This document shows, one piece after another, positions 25,285 to 33,617 of a stretch of DNA of 37,593 bases; the stretch's first letter is position 1; each line of letters starts with the position of its first letter. The stretch lies in the NCBI GenBank assembly GCA_003576845.1, contig QEVJ01000051.1, positions 1 to 37,593 of the forward strand. Reading direction: 5' to 3'. Source of the DNA: Planctomycetota bacterium (GTDB lineage: Bacteria > Planctomycetota > Planctomycetia > Pirellulales > PLA5). The notes below the pieces were generated by a model, which did no database searches, was not told where the DNA came from, and saw only the letters and a program-made list of their open reading frames with translations. Made by a program: the position numbers and the translations under genes.

Positions 25285-25694
25285 GCGCCCGGTGTGCGTT
25301 CCGGCACGATCGGCCGACGGGTTGTGTGCGGGCAATGCCAGCAAGCTCGTCGCGGATCTGTTGCGTGGAATAATCGCAAGTCTGCCGAGAAACTTCTCGC
25401 GGGCCGCGGAGTTAGATTACGTGCCGGGCGCGATCACAAGACTCGTTCGACGACGAGCCGAGCGGACCGGCAACTTTCCAAGGCGGGCGTCCTTGGCGGT
25501 TCGTGCGATGCCCGATGTGGACCGTGTTTGCGCACGGTTCCCTTCATACCGTAGGCACCTTGTGCCGCTGCGCGCGCTGTTTCGCTGCGAGAAATCAATT
25601 CCGCGTTCCACACCTATCGCTAAGTGAGTTTGCGCTCGGGGCGCAAACGCTGGGTGTAGCGTCGGTGAAGTTGTTCGACATGGGAGAGTAAGTT
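25285..25694. other. Intergenic region with a leader hairpin
   Basis: No gene is supported; open frames here are Arg/Ser-rich artefacts. GTTTGCGC-TCGGG-GCGCAAAC (25628-25648) is a perfect 8-bp hairpin with a 5-nt loop, 46 nt before the next ATG. It would lie in the 5' leader of that gene. No T-run follows, so regulation or mRNA stability is more likely than termination. Confidence 0.5.
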
Positions 25695-26630
25695 ATGCGA
25701 AAGTTGTGGACATGGGCGAAGAGCTGCCGCGCGGCAACCGCGCTTGGTGCGCTCGCGGTCGCCTCGGCGCTGCCGATCGCCGCGCGGGCCGACGAAGCCG
25801 ATCGCGGCTGGCTCGCCAGCGCGTTTGCGAAAGCGGCCGGCGAAACCGAGAGTGCCGGCGCGGCATGGGACGAAGGGGACAAGGAGATTGCTGCCGTGAT
25901 GGTCGCCGACGAACGCGGCCGGCGCGGACGCGACGATGACGACGATGGCGATGATGATGACAAGGACCGCCGTGGCGGCGGACGCGGCGACATGCGCCGC
26001 GATGACGATCACCGTGGACCGCAGGGCCGCGGACATCGCGGCGGCCCGCCGCAAATGGGACCGCAGCGTCGCGTTCCGCAGCATCGCGGTCCGCAATCCG
26101 GTCCGTCGCAGATGGGAATGCACCGCGGTCCAGGACCGCAGTTCGGTCCACCGCCGCGCCGCGGGTTTGCGTCCGGTCGGCCGCAGGGTCCGGCGATGAT
26201 CGACGCCCGGCTTCGCGAAATCGAACGCAAGCTCGACATGCTTCTCGCGCAATCGCGCGGCGGTCGCGGTGAAGCCGGACCACGCGGCCCCGGCCGTGCC
26301 GCACAACCCGGTCAGCCCCCGCAACCTCGTGCCGACCGCGGGCCGGGTGAACGTGGTCGAGGTGGTCCAGATGGTCCCGGCGGCCCAGGCGCCGCCGGCG
26401 GTCCTGGCCGTGGTCCCGGTCCTGGTGGACGCGGCATGGGACCGGGCGCGTTCGGCGGCATCGGCGGGTTTGGCCCGCCTCCGGGCGCTCCGTTCGGCCG
26501 CGGCGGCGGCTTCGGCGGACGCGAAGCACGCGACCGTGACGACGATCGCGATGACGACGAACGTGGGCCGCGCCGTCCGCGCGACGACGACGAACGACCT
26601 CGCCGCAACCGCGATACGCGTTCGACGTAA
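25695..26630 (+). CDS. Exported low-complexity Gly/Pro/Arg/Asp-rich protein
   Basis: 311 residues from ATG 25695, with GGGAGAG 8 nt upstream. A signal peptide (residues 1-32, ending ALPIAARA) is followed by a normal stretch to about residue 70. An acidic/basic block comes next (DDDDDGDDDDKDRRGGGRGD). After that come repeats built on GPQ (PPQMGPQRRVPQHRGPQSGP), a short helical section (DARLREIERKLDMLLAQSRG) and a collagen-like Gly/Pro tract (GPGGPGAAGGPGRGPGPGGR). The tail returns to Arg/Asp-rich sequence. No enzyme domain is present. The Asp runs might bind divalent cations; the mid helix could oligomerise. The function is unknown. Confidence 0.65.
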   Translation: MRKLWTWAKSCRAATALGALAVASALPIAARADEADRGWLASAFAKAAGETESAGAAWDEGDKEIAAVMVADERGRRGRDDDDDGDDDDKDRRGGGRGDMRRDDDHRGPQGRGHRGGPPQMGPQRRVPQHRGPQSGPSQMGMHRGPGPQFGPPPRRGFASGRPQGPAMIDARLREIERKLDMLLAQSRGGRGEAGPRGPGRAAQPGQPPQPRADRGPGERGRGGPDGPGGPGAAGGPGRGPGPGGRGMGPGAFGGIGGFGPPPGAPFGRGGGFGGREARDRDDDRDDDERGPRRPRDDDERPRRNRDTRST

Positions 26631-26851
26631 CCCGGAGTCCGGCATCAAACGCCCGCAACACTCAAGCCGGCTCGGGGGCGCGCAACCGCCTTCGAGCCGG
26701 TTCCGTTTTTGCTGGCTCAATTCAGTCCAACGCTTTCCGGACCAACAGACGCCGAAGTTTGTCGACCGCTATCGGCCTATTGGACCAAGCGGGACTGGTC
26801 GCCATAATCGAAAGACCCGAAGCGCACCGACGGCGTGTCGCGTCCGCCTCA

Positions 26852-26886
26852 CTCCTCATTCCTCACTCCTCATTCCTCACTCCTAT
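26852..26886 (+). repeat. Heptanucleotide tandem repeat abutting trmB
   Basis: Five units of period 7 (CTCCTCA, TTCCTCA, CTCCTCA, TTCCTCA, CTCCTAT) end one base before the trmB start codon. No Shine-Dalgarno is present. Confidence 0.8.
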
Positions 26887-26887
26887 C

Positions 26888-27535
26888 ATGGGTCGACGCG
26901 CGCTTCCCAAGATCGATCCCGCGCTCGATCTGTCGGCCGCGCTGCGTACCTTGGACGAGTTGCCGCGTCCCTTCGACGCTGCCGGAGTCTTCGGCCGCGA
27001 GGCCCCGACGGAACTGGAAGTCGGCAGCGGCAAGGGCCTATTTCTCGCCACGGCGGCAACGGCTCATCCCGAGCGGAACTTCCTCGGCACGGAGGTCGTG
27101 CCCAAGTACGCGCGATTCGCCGCCGCACGCTGCGTGAAACGCGAGCTTGCCAATGTCCGCGTGGTTGCGGGCGATGCCATGCGGCTTCTGGCCGAGTGGA
27201 TTCCCGATGCTTCGCTCGCGGCGATCCACGCCTACTTTCCCGACCCGTGGTGGAAGAAACGGCACCACAAACGCCGCGTGTTCAAGCCGTCGTTCGTCCG
27301 CGACGTCGAGCGGGCGCTCGTTCCCGGAGGCAGTCTGCACTTCTGGACCGACGTGGAGGAGTATTTCCGCAACGCAGTCGAACTGCTCGCCGCGGAAACG
27401 AAACTCGTCGGCCCGCTTTCCGTCGCCGAACGCTCGGCCGAGCACGATCTCGACTATCGCACCCACTTCGAACGCCGCACGCGACTCTCGGGCTTGCCGG
27501 TATATCGCAGCGAGTTCCGCAAGGGGAAGGAGTGA
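26888..27535 (+). CDS. trmB: tRNA (guanine-N7-)-methyltransferase TrmB
   Basis: 215 residues from ATG 26888. The SAM-binding motif I reads ELEVGSGKG (42-50), followed by NFLGTEV (64-70). The TrmB-specific motif YFPDPWWKKRHHKRR (116-130) is intact, with the catalytic-type Asp and the Lys/Arg/His cluster. The ending RTHFERRTRLSGLPVYRSEF also matches the family's C-terminal T-x-F-E motif. The enzyme makes m7G46 in the variable loop of tRNA, using S-adenosylmethionine, in the cytoplasm. Length is normal. It converges with flgL. Confidence 0.93.
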   Translation: MGRRALPKIDPALDLSAALRTLDELPRPFDAAGVFGREAPTELEVGSGKGLFLATAATAHPERNFLGTEVVPKYARFAAARCVKRELANVRVVAGDAMRLLAEWIPDASLAAIHAYFPDPWWKKRHHKRRVFKPSFVRDVERALVPGGSLHFWTDVEEYFRNAVELLAAETKLVGPLSVAERSAEHDLDYRTHFERRTRLSGLPVYRSEFRKGKE

Positions 27536-27644
27536 GGGTCGGGGATCGAGGATTGAAGATCGAGGGTAGGGCGCGACGCGTGAGTTCAATCTTTCCCTCC
27601 AGCCTCCAACCTCACCCCTCGATCCTCGTTCCTCGCCCCTACAA
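27536..27644. repeat. Opposing heptanucleotide arrays between trmB and flgL
   Basis: 27536-27570 holds five units (GGGTCGG, GGATCGA, GGATTGA, AGATCGA, GGGTAGG). 27596-27644 holds seven units of the opposite type (CCTCCAG, CCTCCAA, CCTCACC, CCTCGAT, CCTCGTT, CCTCGCC, CCTACAA). The second array includes the flgL stop codon. The arms can pair over GATCGAGG-type stretches and may end both transcripts. Confidence 0.75.
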
Positions 27645-30600
27645 GTAATCGAGCAACGTCAGCCGCACGGTCTGCGCCGTCATTTGCAGCGACGCCTGGT
27701 AGGCGGCCTGCTTTGCCACGAGGTTCGAGATCGCCTCGGTCAGGTCGACCTCAATTTCGTTCGACAGCACCGACTTGAGATCGATCACTTCCGTGTCGAG
27801 ACGCTGATTGAGCACGTCGAGGCCTTGCTGCCGCGCGCCGACTTCCGCCCGCGATAGGGTCACGTTGTCGGCCGATGCGTCGAGTTGCGCCAGCAGCCGC
27901 TCGACTTCGAGGATGTCGTTCTGGTTGAGCGCATCGGCCAGGCGGATAAGCACGTTGAACACGCCCTCGACTTCCACCGGATTGCGGTCGCCCGTGGCGA
28001 TCGTGGCCGATTGCCCGCCGTCGGTGACGCCGACGTCGCCCGTCGCCGTGACCGTGTCGCCCGGCGCCGTCGTTGCGCCGCTGGCCAGCGCTGCCGCAAA
28101 CGTGCCTTCTGTATTGATCGCGCTCAGCACATTGGCGACCGTCGCGCCCGGTGCGACTTGTACGGTAAGCAGCTTGCTCGCGCCGTCGAAGGTCGCTCCC
28201 GTCGTCGCGCCCGAAACCAACCGGATCGTCACGTCGTCGGCTAGCGTGCCCGCCGCCGCGGCCGTAAGCTGCACGTCCGGTTGCCCGGTCACCAGAGCGA
28301 TCGTCGCCGTCGCGGGCGAAGGCGTCGCTGCCGGCGAACTTATCGACTCGCCTTGGGCGATCAATCCCAAATCCCACGCGATGTTCGACAGATTGAGCCG
28401 TTCGACTTGCAGCGTGGCCGTCGTCGAGACGATTTCCTCGACGAGTTCGATGCCGTTGCCAAACTCGGCCAGCCGCGCCGTAACTTTTCCCGCGCCCGTG
28501 TTGCCCGCGTGGTTGTTGATGGCGTCGAGGACTTCGCCGACGCTGCGCGCGGCGGAGAGATCGACCTCGAAGCTCGCGCCGTCGCTGCGGCGAATGCGGA
28601 TATCGGCCCCGACGAACTCGGTCGGCGCGCTGCGATGAACGCCTCGCCCGTGGTTCAGGTCGTCGAGCCGCGTGTCGGACGTATACGAGCGGATGCCGAG
28701 TTCCGTCGCGGTCGTGCCGCCGTTTTCGCCGACGCCGAAATCTCCGCCGCTGATTCGCGAGCGGACGTCGATGCCGGTCCGCGCCGCGTTAAGCGTCGCC
28801 ACGACGCCGGCCGACGAACCGTTGAGCAGGTTCAGCAGATCCTCGATCGTTTCGGCGCTGGACACGTCGATTGTGTGCGTCGTGCCGCCGTTGGTAATTT
28901 GCAGGCCCGAGTCCTGGTCGAACTCGATCCCCGCGCCGCCCGCGGTGATGGCGCTCGCCGAAGTCGAGACGGCGCCCGTCCCTTGTTCGGCCAGAACCCG
29001 CGTGTCTTTGGGGTCGATCGAGGCAGTGACGAGCGCACTCGCCGTGGAATCGCCGTTGATTGCATCGATCACCTGGTTCGCGGTCGTCTCCCCGCTCTGC
29101 ACGTAAACGAACAGTGTATTCGCCTCGCCACCGCTCTGTCCCGTGTTGCCTGCCAGCGGATTGACGTCGCCCGCCACAAAGACGTAACTACCGTCGTTCG
29201 TGGCGTCGAGCGACGAATCGAGCGCGGCGGTGAATGCACCGCCGGTTCCTGCGTCGGCGTTGATCGCATTGACGATGTCGCTCGCCGTCGAGACGCCGTC
29301 CTCGACCGAGATCGTGTACGTCTTCGTCGTGGCGTTAAAGTTGATCTGTACGCCGCCCGCGTCGGCCGAACGGACGGCGAGCGCAATCGTCGTGTTGTTC
29401 TGTCCCACGCCGGCAGTCGTCGCGGTCAGCAAGATGTCGTTGTTCGGCGTGGAATTGAACTCGACCGAAGCCTGTGCCGCAACGGCGTTGGCGCTGTAGA
29501 CGACGGTTTCGTTGCCGGCCAGCAGTCCCGGACCGGCGTGGACGAGGTTGTCGTCGACAAATTGAACCGCGAGGCCGTTCTGCGCGGCGCCGCGAAGCTT
29601 GGCCTCGATCAAGATGTCGTTATTCTGACCCGCTGAAGCAACGGTGGCCGAGGCGCGAACGCCGAGCAAGTCGGCGAGCCGCGTGGTGAGCGTCATCCGC
29701 GGGTCGAGATCGCCGCCGGCGATCGGGCCTGTGCCCACGTTTGTGTCGTTGAAGATTCCCAAATCGCGGGCGGTGAACCCGTTGCCGACTTCGCGGATTC
29801 GCAAGTCGCCTCCGCCGGCCGAATCGAGCGAAATCTGCAATCCGGTCGCCGTGACATCGACGCGGACCGTGCGGCTCGAAGGCGGATCCGCGTCGTAGCC
29901 CGGCGGCGCCGCTTCGATCGCCGCCACGATGTCGCCGACATTCGCCGCGCGGCTCAAATCGACGATGCTCGTGTACGTGCCGTCGGAAACGGCGATGCTG
30001 CCGAGCCGCACTCCCTCGCCACCGTTCAAGTCCGAAAGCCGCGTTGCCGCGGTTACGATCGGGTTCAGATCGGCCGTCCCGCGGACTTCCGCCGAAAGCG
30101 CGCCGAACACTTGTGAGCCGTTGACGTTCGACTCGAGCAGCAAGTCGATGTCCGCGTAGCTCGAAAGCGTGCCCTCGTTTCCGTTGTAGCGGACGAACTT
30201 GTTGTCTTCGAGCGAGAACGGCGTTTGCGTCAGATTGGTGCCCGCGAATAGATAGCGGCCGCGAAACTTCTGATTGCCTACGTCGACGAGTTGCTGCAAC
30301 GCGCGTTGGACCTCGATTGCCGCGGCGGCGCGTTGCGAGTCGTTCGACTGGATGCCGATCGAGCCGAGGGCCGTGCCGCGAATGTTGGCCAGCAGATTGG
30401 CGACGTTGCCCAGCGCGACGTCGGTCGCGCCCAAATAGGTGTTGTTGGTCTGCAGGTTGCTGCGGACTTGGTCTTTGCGCTCGATGAGCCGCTGCAACTC
30501 GATCGCCCGGCCGGCGGCGGGCGCGTCTTCGCTGGGAAGCGAAATCCGCTGGCCCGTGCTGATCTGCGATTGCAACCGGAACAGTTCCTGCTGGTCGAGC

Positions 30601-30674
30601 TGCGCCTGCGCGAGCAGACGCTGCCGCGTCAGCAGGTCGCTTACCCGCGTCGTCGGTACGGGACTGATGGCCAT
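27639..30674 (-). CDS. flgL: Flagellar hook-associated protein 3 (FlgL), greatly enlarged
   Basis: 1011 residues, about three times the length of E. coli FlgL. The N-terminal core (1-165; QISTGQRISLPSEDAPAAGR, then KFRGRYLFAGTNLTQTPF) and the C-terminal core (about 905-1011; ISNLVAKQAAYQASLQMTAQ) are typical and form the hook-filament junction. Some 700 residues are inserted between them. They include two flagellin-IN-like units (starting LSDLNGGEGVRLGSIAV and LDDLNHGRGVHR) and several Ala/Thr/Asn/Gly-rich beta repeats (NNDILLTATTAGVGQNNTTI; VQLTAAAAGTLADDVTIRLV). The insert would project from the junction surface. The ATG shares one base with the flgK stop (TAATG), so the two are translationally coupled. 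Confidence 0.88.
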   Translation of the reverse strand: MAISPVPTTRVSDLLTRQRLLAQAQLDQQELFRLQSQISTGQRISLPSEDAPAAGRAIELQRLIERKDQVRSNLQTNNTYLGATDVALGNVANLLANIRGTALGSIGIQSNDSQRAAAAIEVQRALQQLVDVGNQKFRGRYLFAGTNLTQTPFSLEDNKFVRYNGNEGTLSSYADIDLLLESNVNGSQVFGALSAEVRGTADLNPIVTAATRLSDLNGGEGVRLGSIAVSDGTYTSIVDLSRAANVGDIVAAIEAAPPGYDADPPSSRTVRVDVTATGLQISLDSAGGGDLRIREVGNGFTARDLGIFNDTNVGTGPIAGGDLDPRMTLTTRLADLLGVRASATVASAGQNNDILIEAKLRGAAQNGLAVQFVDDNLVHAGPGLLAGNETVVYSANAVAAQASVEFNSTPNNDILLTATTAGVGQNNTTIALAVRSADAGGVQINFNATTKTYTISVEDGVSTASDIVNAINADAGTGGAFTAALDSSLDATNDGSYVFVAGDVNPLAGNTGQSGGEANTLFVYVQSGETTANQVIDAINGDSTASALVTASIDPKDTRVLAEQGTGAVSTSASAITAGGAGIEFDQDSGLQITNGGTTHTIDVSSAETIEDLLNLLNGSSAGVVATLNAARTGIDVRSRISGGDFGVGENGGTTATELGIRSYTSDTRLDDLNHGRGVHRSAPTEFVGADIRIRRSDGASFEVDLSAARSVGEVLDAINNHAGNTGAGKVTARLAEFGNGIELVEEIVSTTATLQVERLNLSNIAWDLGLIAQGESISSPAATPSPATATIALVTGQPDVQLTAAAAGTLADDVTIRLVSGATTGATFDGASKLLTVQVAPGATVANVLSAINTEGTFAAALASGATTAPGDTVTATGDVGVTDGGQSATIATGDRNPVEVEGVFNVLIRLADALNQNDILEVERLLAQLDASADNVTLSRAEVGARQQGLDVLNQRLDTEVIDLKSVLSNEIEVDLTEAISNLVAKQAAYQASLQMTAQTVRLTLLDYL

Positions 30675-32371
30675 TACAAGTTCACCAAAACGTCGAGCAG
30701 GTCGGCAACGGCGCGAATGTACTTCGCCGCCGCCTGGTAAGCACGTTGATAGGTAATCAGCTTGATCGCTTCCTCGTCGATGCTCACGCCGCTGACGCCG
30801 AGGTGCTGTCCGCGCAAGGTTTCCTCGAACACCCGCGAGCCTTCGGCCACGCCGCGGGCGACGGCCGCCGCCTGCGTCGTTTTGCTCGTCAAGCTGTCGT
30901 AGAGCGTGCTCAATGTCTCTCCGCCGGCCGATTCGAGCGGCCGATCGAGAAACCCGGCCAGTTGGATTGCCATTCCGGTGCCGCCGCCGATACCTTCGTC
31001 GCTGGCGGCAAATAGGGCAGGATTGGCGGCAATCGCGGAATTGACGCCGACGTTGATCGCCGAAGTGCCGGAGAAAAACGTGTTGATGCCGAGCGCCGCG
31101 AGAACGCCCGACGTGTCGTCGGCGAACGCGAACTCGACGTCGACCGATTCGCTTTCGATGTGCAGCCGGCCGGTCGCGGTTACGTCGGCGGAAAGCCCGT
31201 CGGCCGCGTCGATCTGCGCGGCGAGACTTTCGAGCGAGGTGTCCAGATCGAAGCCGTTGAGATCGACCGTGATGTCGTAGTTCTTCGTCAGCCCGGTCTG
31301 GCGATTGTAGGTCTGGACCTTGAAGCTGCCGTTGACCGGCGTGAATGCGAGACCCGCCGCGTCGAGCGGCTTCTGCACGCCGTCGACGGCAAACTCGCTG
31401 GTGACTTCGTCGTAGCCCCGCAGCCCCTGACCCGACGAGAACAGCTTGTTGAACTCGAAGACCAACGTCGACGTGAACGCATTGAGGTCGTCGAGATAAT
31501 CGCCGGTAATCAGATCGCGCGCGTCCGTGAGTCCCGCCACCTTGCCGCTCGAAATCTCCAAGCGAGAGTTGGTATCGACGAGGTCGATCGTCGTGGTGAG
31601 CAGGCCGTCGATGGACTCGTCGCGCGTCTTGACCTCGCGGCGCTGGCCTTGAAACACGAGATAATCGCCCCCGACGAACACGGTGACGGTCCCGTCGCTT
31701 TGTTCCTCGGAGCGGAAATTGATGAGCTCGGCCAGACTCGCGAGGGCCACGTTGCGCTGATCGCGCAGGCCGACCGCGTCGCTGGCCGTCGCCTCGCCGC
31801 CTTCGGTCGACGCGATCTTGATGTTCAGCTTGGCGATCGTCTCGGTCAGCCGGTTGATGTCGTCGGCATGTTGGCCGATTTGCTTGTTCAAGTCGTTGCG
31901 AATCGCCAGCACGCGGTCGTTGAGCCGGTTCAATTGGCCGGTCAGTGTCTCGCCTTGCAACACGGCCAGGTTGCGAACGGAAACGCTATCGGGCTGGTTG
32001 AGCACCTCGTGGATCGACGAGATGAAGTTGTCGATTGCCGTGCTCAGATCGGTGTCGGAAAGCTCGCCGATCACCGATTCGAGCTGCAAGTAGGTCTGTT
32101 CGCGGATTTCGTTGCCTGCCCGATCGCTCGTGGCGCCGCGGAGCCGTTCCTCGACGAACTTGTCGATTTTCTGGATGATCGCCGTAACTTGAACGCCCAG
32201 GCCGAGCAGCAATCCGCCGAGCCGTTGCGTCGGCGCCGGCGTGAAGACGACTTCCTCGCGGATGTAGCCGGGCGTGTTGGCGTTGGCGATATTCTGCCCG
32301 GTGACTTGCAGGCCGATTTGTTGGGCCTGCAAGGCGTTGTTGCCCAGTTGTAGCGCGGAGAACAGCGACAT
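30674..32371 (-). CDS. flgK: Flagellar hook-associated protein 1 (FlgK)
   Basis: 565 residues, normal for FlgK. The N-terminus has the rod/hook family signature (SALQLGNNALQAQQIGLQVT, then GQNIANANTPGYIRE). A long coiled-coil region follows (RNDLNKQIGQHADDINRLTE). The C-terminus ends in the conserved helix (SIDEEAIKLITYQRAYQAAA-KYI). FlgK is exported by the flagellar apparatus and joins hook and filament together with FlgL. flgN lies 63 nt upstream and encodes the likely chaperone; flgL follows with a 1-nt overlap. Confidence 0.93.
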   Translation of the reverse strand: MSLFSALQLGNNALQAQQIGLQVTGQNIANANTPGYIREEVVFTPAPTQRLGGLLLGLGVQVTAIIQKIDKFVEERLRGATSDRAGNEIREQTYLQLESVIGELSDTDLSTAIDNFISSIHEVLNQPDSVSVRNLAVLQGETLTGQLNRLNDRVLAIRNDLNKQIGQHADDINRLTETIAKLNIKIASTEGGEATASDAVGLRDQRNVALASLAELINFRSEEQSDGTVTVFVGGDYLVFQGQRREVKTRDESIDGLLTTTIDLVDTNSRLEISSGKVAGLTDARDLITGDYLDDLNAFTSTLVFEFNKLFSSGQGLRGYDEVTSEFAVDGVQKPLDAAGLAFTPVNGSFKVQTYNRQTGLTKNYDITVDLNGFDLDTSLESLAAQIDAADGLSADVTATGRLHIESESVDVEFAFADDTSGVLAALGINTFFSGTSAINVGVNSAIAANPALFAASDEGIGGGTGMAIQLAGFLDRPLESAGGETLSTLYDSLTSKTTQAAAVARGVAEGSRVFEETLRGQHLGVSGVSIDEEAIKLITYQRAYQAAAKYIRAVADLLDVLVNL

Positions 32372-32434
32372 GGACGCACCGACGGCACGAGAAGGCGGTG
32401 CGTTTCGCCGCGTTGGGAAGCGGCGCGGCGGCGG

Positions 32435-32932
32435 TTAGCCGGCCTGATCGATCAGGTTGCCGGTCGCCAGCGAGGACGCACCTTCTCCATAAGTCGGCTG
32501 TAGGCGTCCGCCAGTCGCGATAATCTCTATCATCTGCGAAAGATGGACGAGCGCCTGCTGTGCTAGCACCCAGTTGGCGATGCTCTGATGGCGGAGAAGC
32601 TGCATCCGATTTGCGGCCGTCTTCACTTGTTCGCCCAAATCGCCCCGTTGTTCCGTTTGCAGCGACGCCGCCAGCGACCGGATGCTATCGCTTGCGAATC
32701 CATTGTCGCCGGCCTTCTCCAGCAGTTCCGACCGCTTCCGGTGACACTGTTCGAGCCGTTCGAGCACCCGCTGCTCGCGGTGTTGCACGTCGTCGAGTCC
32801 TTCGGTCGTGCCCTTGGCGATGCGGTTCCGCCGCTCGTTCAGCACGGCGAACAACTCGTCCTGCGTCGCCGAAAGCTCGCTGAGCATTTCCGCGATTTCG
32901 CTGTCCCAGGCGATCGGAGAGGCGGTTTCCAT
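32435..32932 (-). CDS. flgN: FlgN-like flagellar export chaperone
   Basis: 165 residues from ATG 32932; the frame is open to 32995, and the start is uncertain because no ribosome site is clear. The protein is helical throughout, with heptad-rich segments (AEMLSELSATQDELFAVLNE-RRN; HREQRVLERLEQCHRKRSEL) and late helices (ANRMQLLRHQSIANWVLAQQ). The YGEG ending resembles the YN/YG-type tail found in FlgN. Family members bind FlgK and FlgL before export, which fits its place directly before flgK. Sequence identity in this family is low, so the call relies partly on context. Confidence 0.75.
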   Translation of the reverse strand: METASPIAWDSEIAEMLSELSATQDELFAVLNERRNRIAKGTTEGLDDVQHREQRVLERLEQCHRKRSELLEKAGDNGFASDSIRSLAASLQTEQRGDLGEQVKTAANRMQLLRHQSIANWVLAQQALVHLSQMIEIIATGGRLQPTYGEGASSLATGNLIDQAG

Positions 32933-33010
32933 CACTCGTTCATTCCGTAGGACAAGAAACGCAGGATCACCGCGAGTAGACACATTCACATACATGTCGC
33001 TGGCTTGCTC

Positions 33011-33134
33011 AACGCCGAGGACGCAGACGACGCGGAGGGAACGCAGAGAATTCAGCTAACGAGGCAACGTGGCAAGAAGGACTCTTCCTCGTTCTTCTCT
33101 GCGCCACCTCTGTGTCCTCCGCGTCCTCTGCGTT
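33011..33134. repeat. 40-nt imperfect inverted repeat inside the flagellar cluster
   Basis: The arms 33011-33050 and 33095-33134 are reverse complements at 32 of 40 positions, separated by 44 nt. Each arm is itself built of short related units (ACGCAGA, ACGCGGAGG and the like). It lies between flgJ and flgN and could form a long mRNA hairpin that separates the expression of the two sides. Confidence 0.75.
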
Positions 33135-33173
33135 TAACGAACCAACTTCGCGCTCGGACAAGGCTCCGCGCTC

Positions 33174-33512
33174 TTATTGCCGCGGCAGGTTGTCGAGTCC
33201 CGCCTTGAACTGCTCGAACATCGCGCCGGTGAACGTGTGGGCGTTGTTCTTGGACATATTCTCGGCGAGCATCTGATCGAGCTGCGTCTGAAACACTTCC
33301 TCGGCGCGGCCGCCGTGGAAGTACGCCGGTTTATCGACCGTGCTCCTCAGGGCCTTGAGCATTTGCCCGTAAAATGTTTGGCCGACGAATGCGTCGAACG
33401 CTTCGCGCGTCTTCTTGTCTTTGGCGAGCTTGGCGCCGTTCGCAGCGCTCGAAACATCGGCGGCGCTCGCCGCCTGTTGCGCCTGCGTGAAACCGAGCGA
33501 GTTGACATTCAT
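33174..33512 (-). CDS. flgJ: FlgJ-like rod-binding protein (single domain)
   Basis: 112 residues from ATG 33512, with GGAG 7 nt upstream; ATG 33530 is an alternative. Only the N-terminal rod-binding domain of FlgJ is present: TREAFDAFVGQTFYGQMLKA-LRST, FHGGRAEEVFQTQLDQMLAE and GAMFEQFK. The peptidoglycan-hydrolase domain of the enterobacterial protein is absent, as in many other phyla, so rod passage through the cell wall must use a separate enzyme. It lies between flgI and flgN on the same strand. Confidence 0.83.
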   Translation of the reverse strand: MNVNSLGFTQAQQAASAADVSSAANGAKLAKDKKTREAFDAFVGQTFYGQMLKALRSTVDKPAYFHGGRAEEVFQTQLDQMLAENMSKNNAHTFTGAMFEQFKAGLDNLPRQ

Positions 33513-33534
33513 CGCCGTGCTCCGCTTCATCTGC

Positions 33535-33605
33535 TGTGAGAGGCGAATCCTTTCGCCGACGGAATGGCCTGCCGACGCAATCGGCGAAAGGATTCGCCTC
33601 CCACA
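33535..33605. repeat. 71-nt paired inverted-repeat element, copy 2
   Basis: Arms 33535-33558 and 33582-33605 (24 nt each, one mismatch) flank a 23-nt loop. The arms match copy 1 at 11-81 almost exactly. It fills the gap between flgI and flgJ within the operon. Confidence 0.85.
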
Positions 33606-33617
33606 GCTTCGGTTTTG

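Noticed and set aside
25695-26720. Long open frames on the minus strand opposite the Gly/Pro-rich gene
   Set aside because: They mirror the repetitive high-GC composition. The plus frame has a ribosome site and signal peptide; the minus frames have neither.
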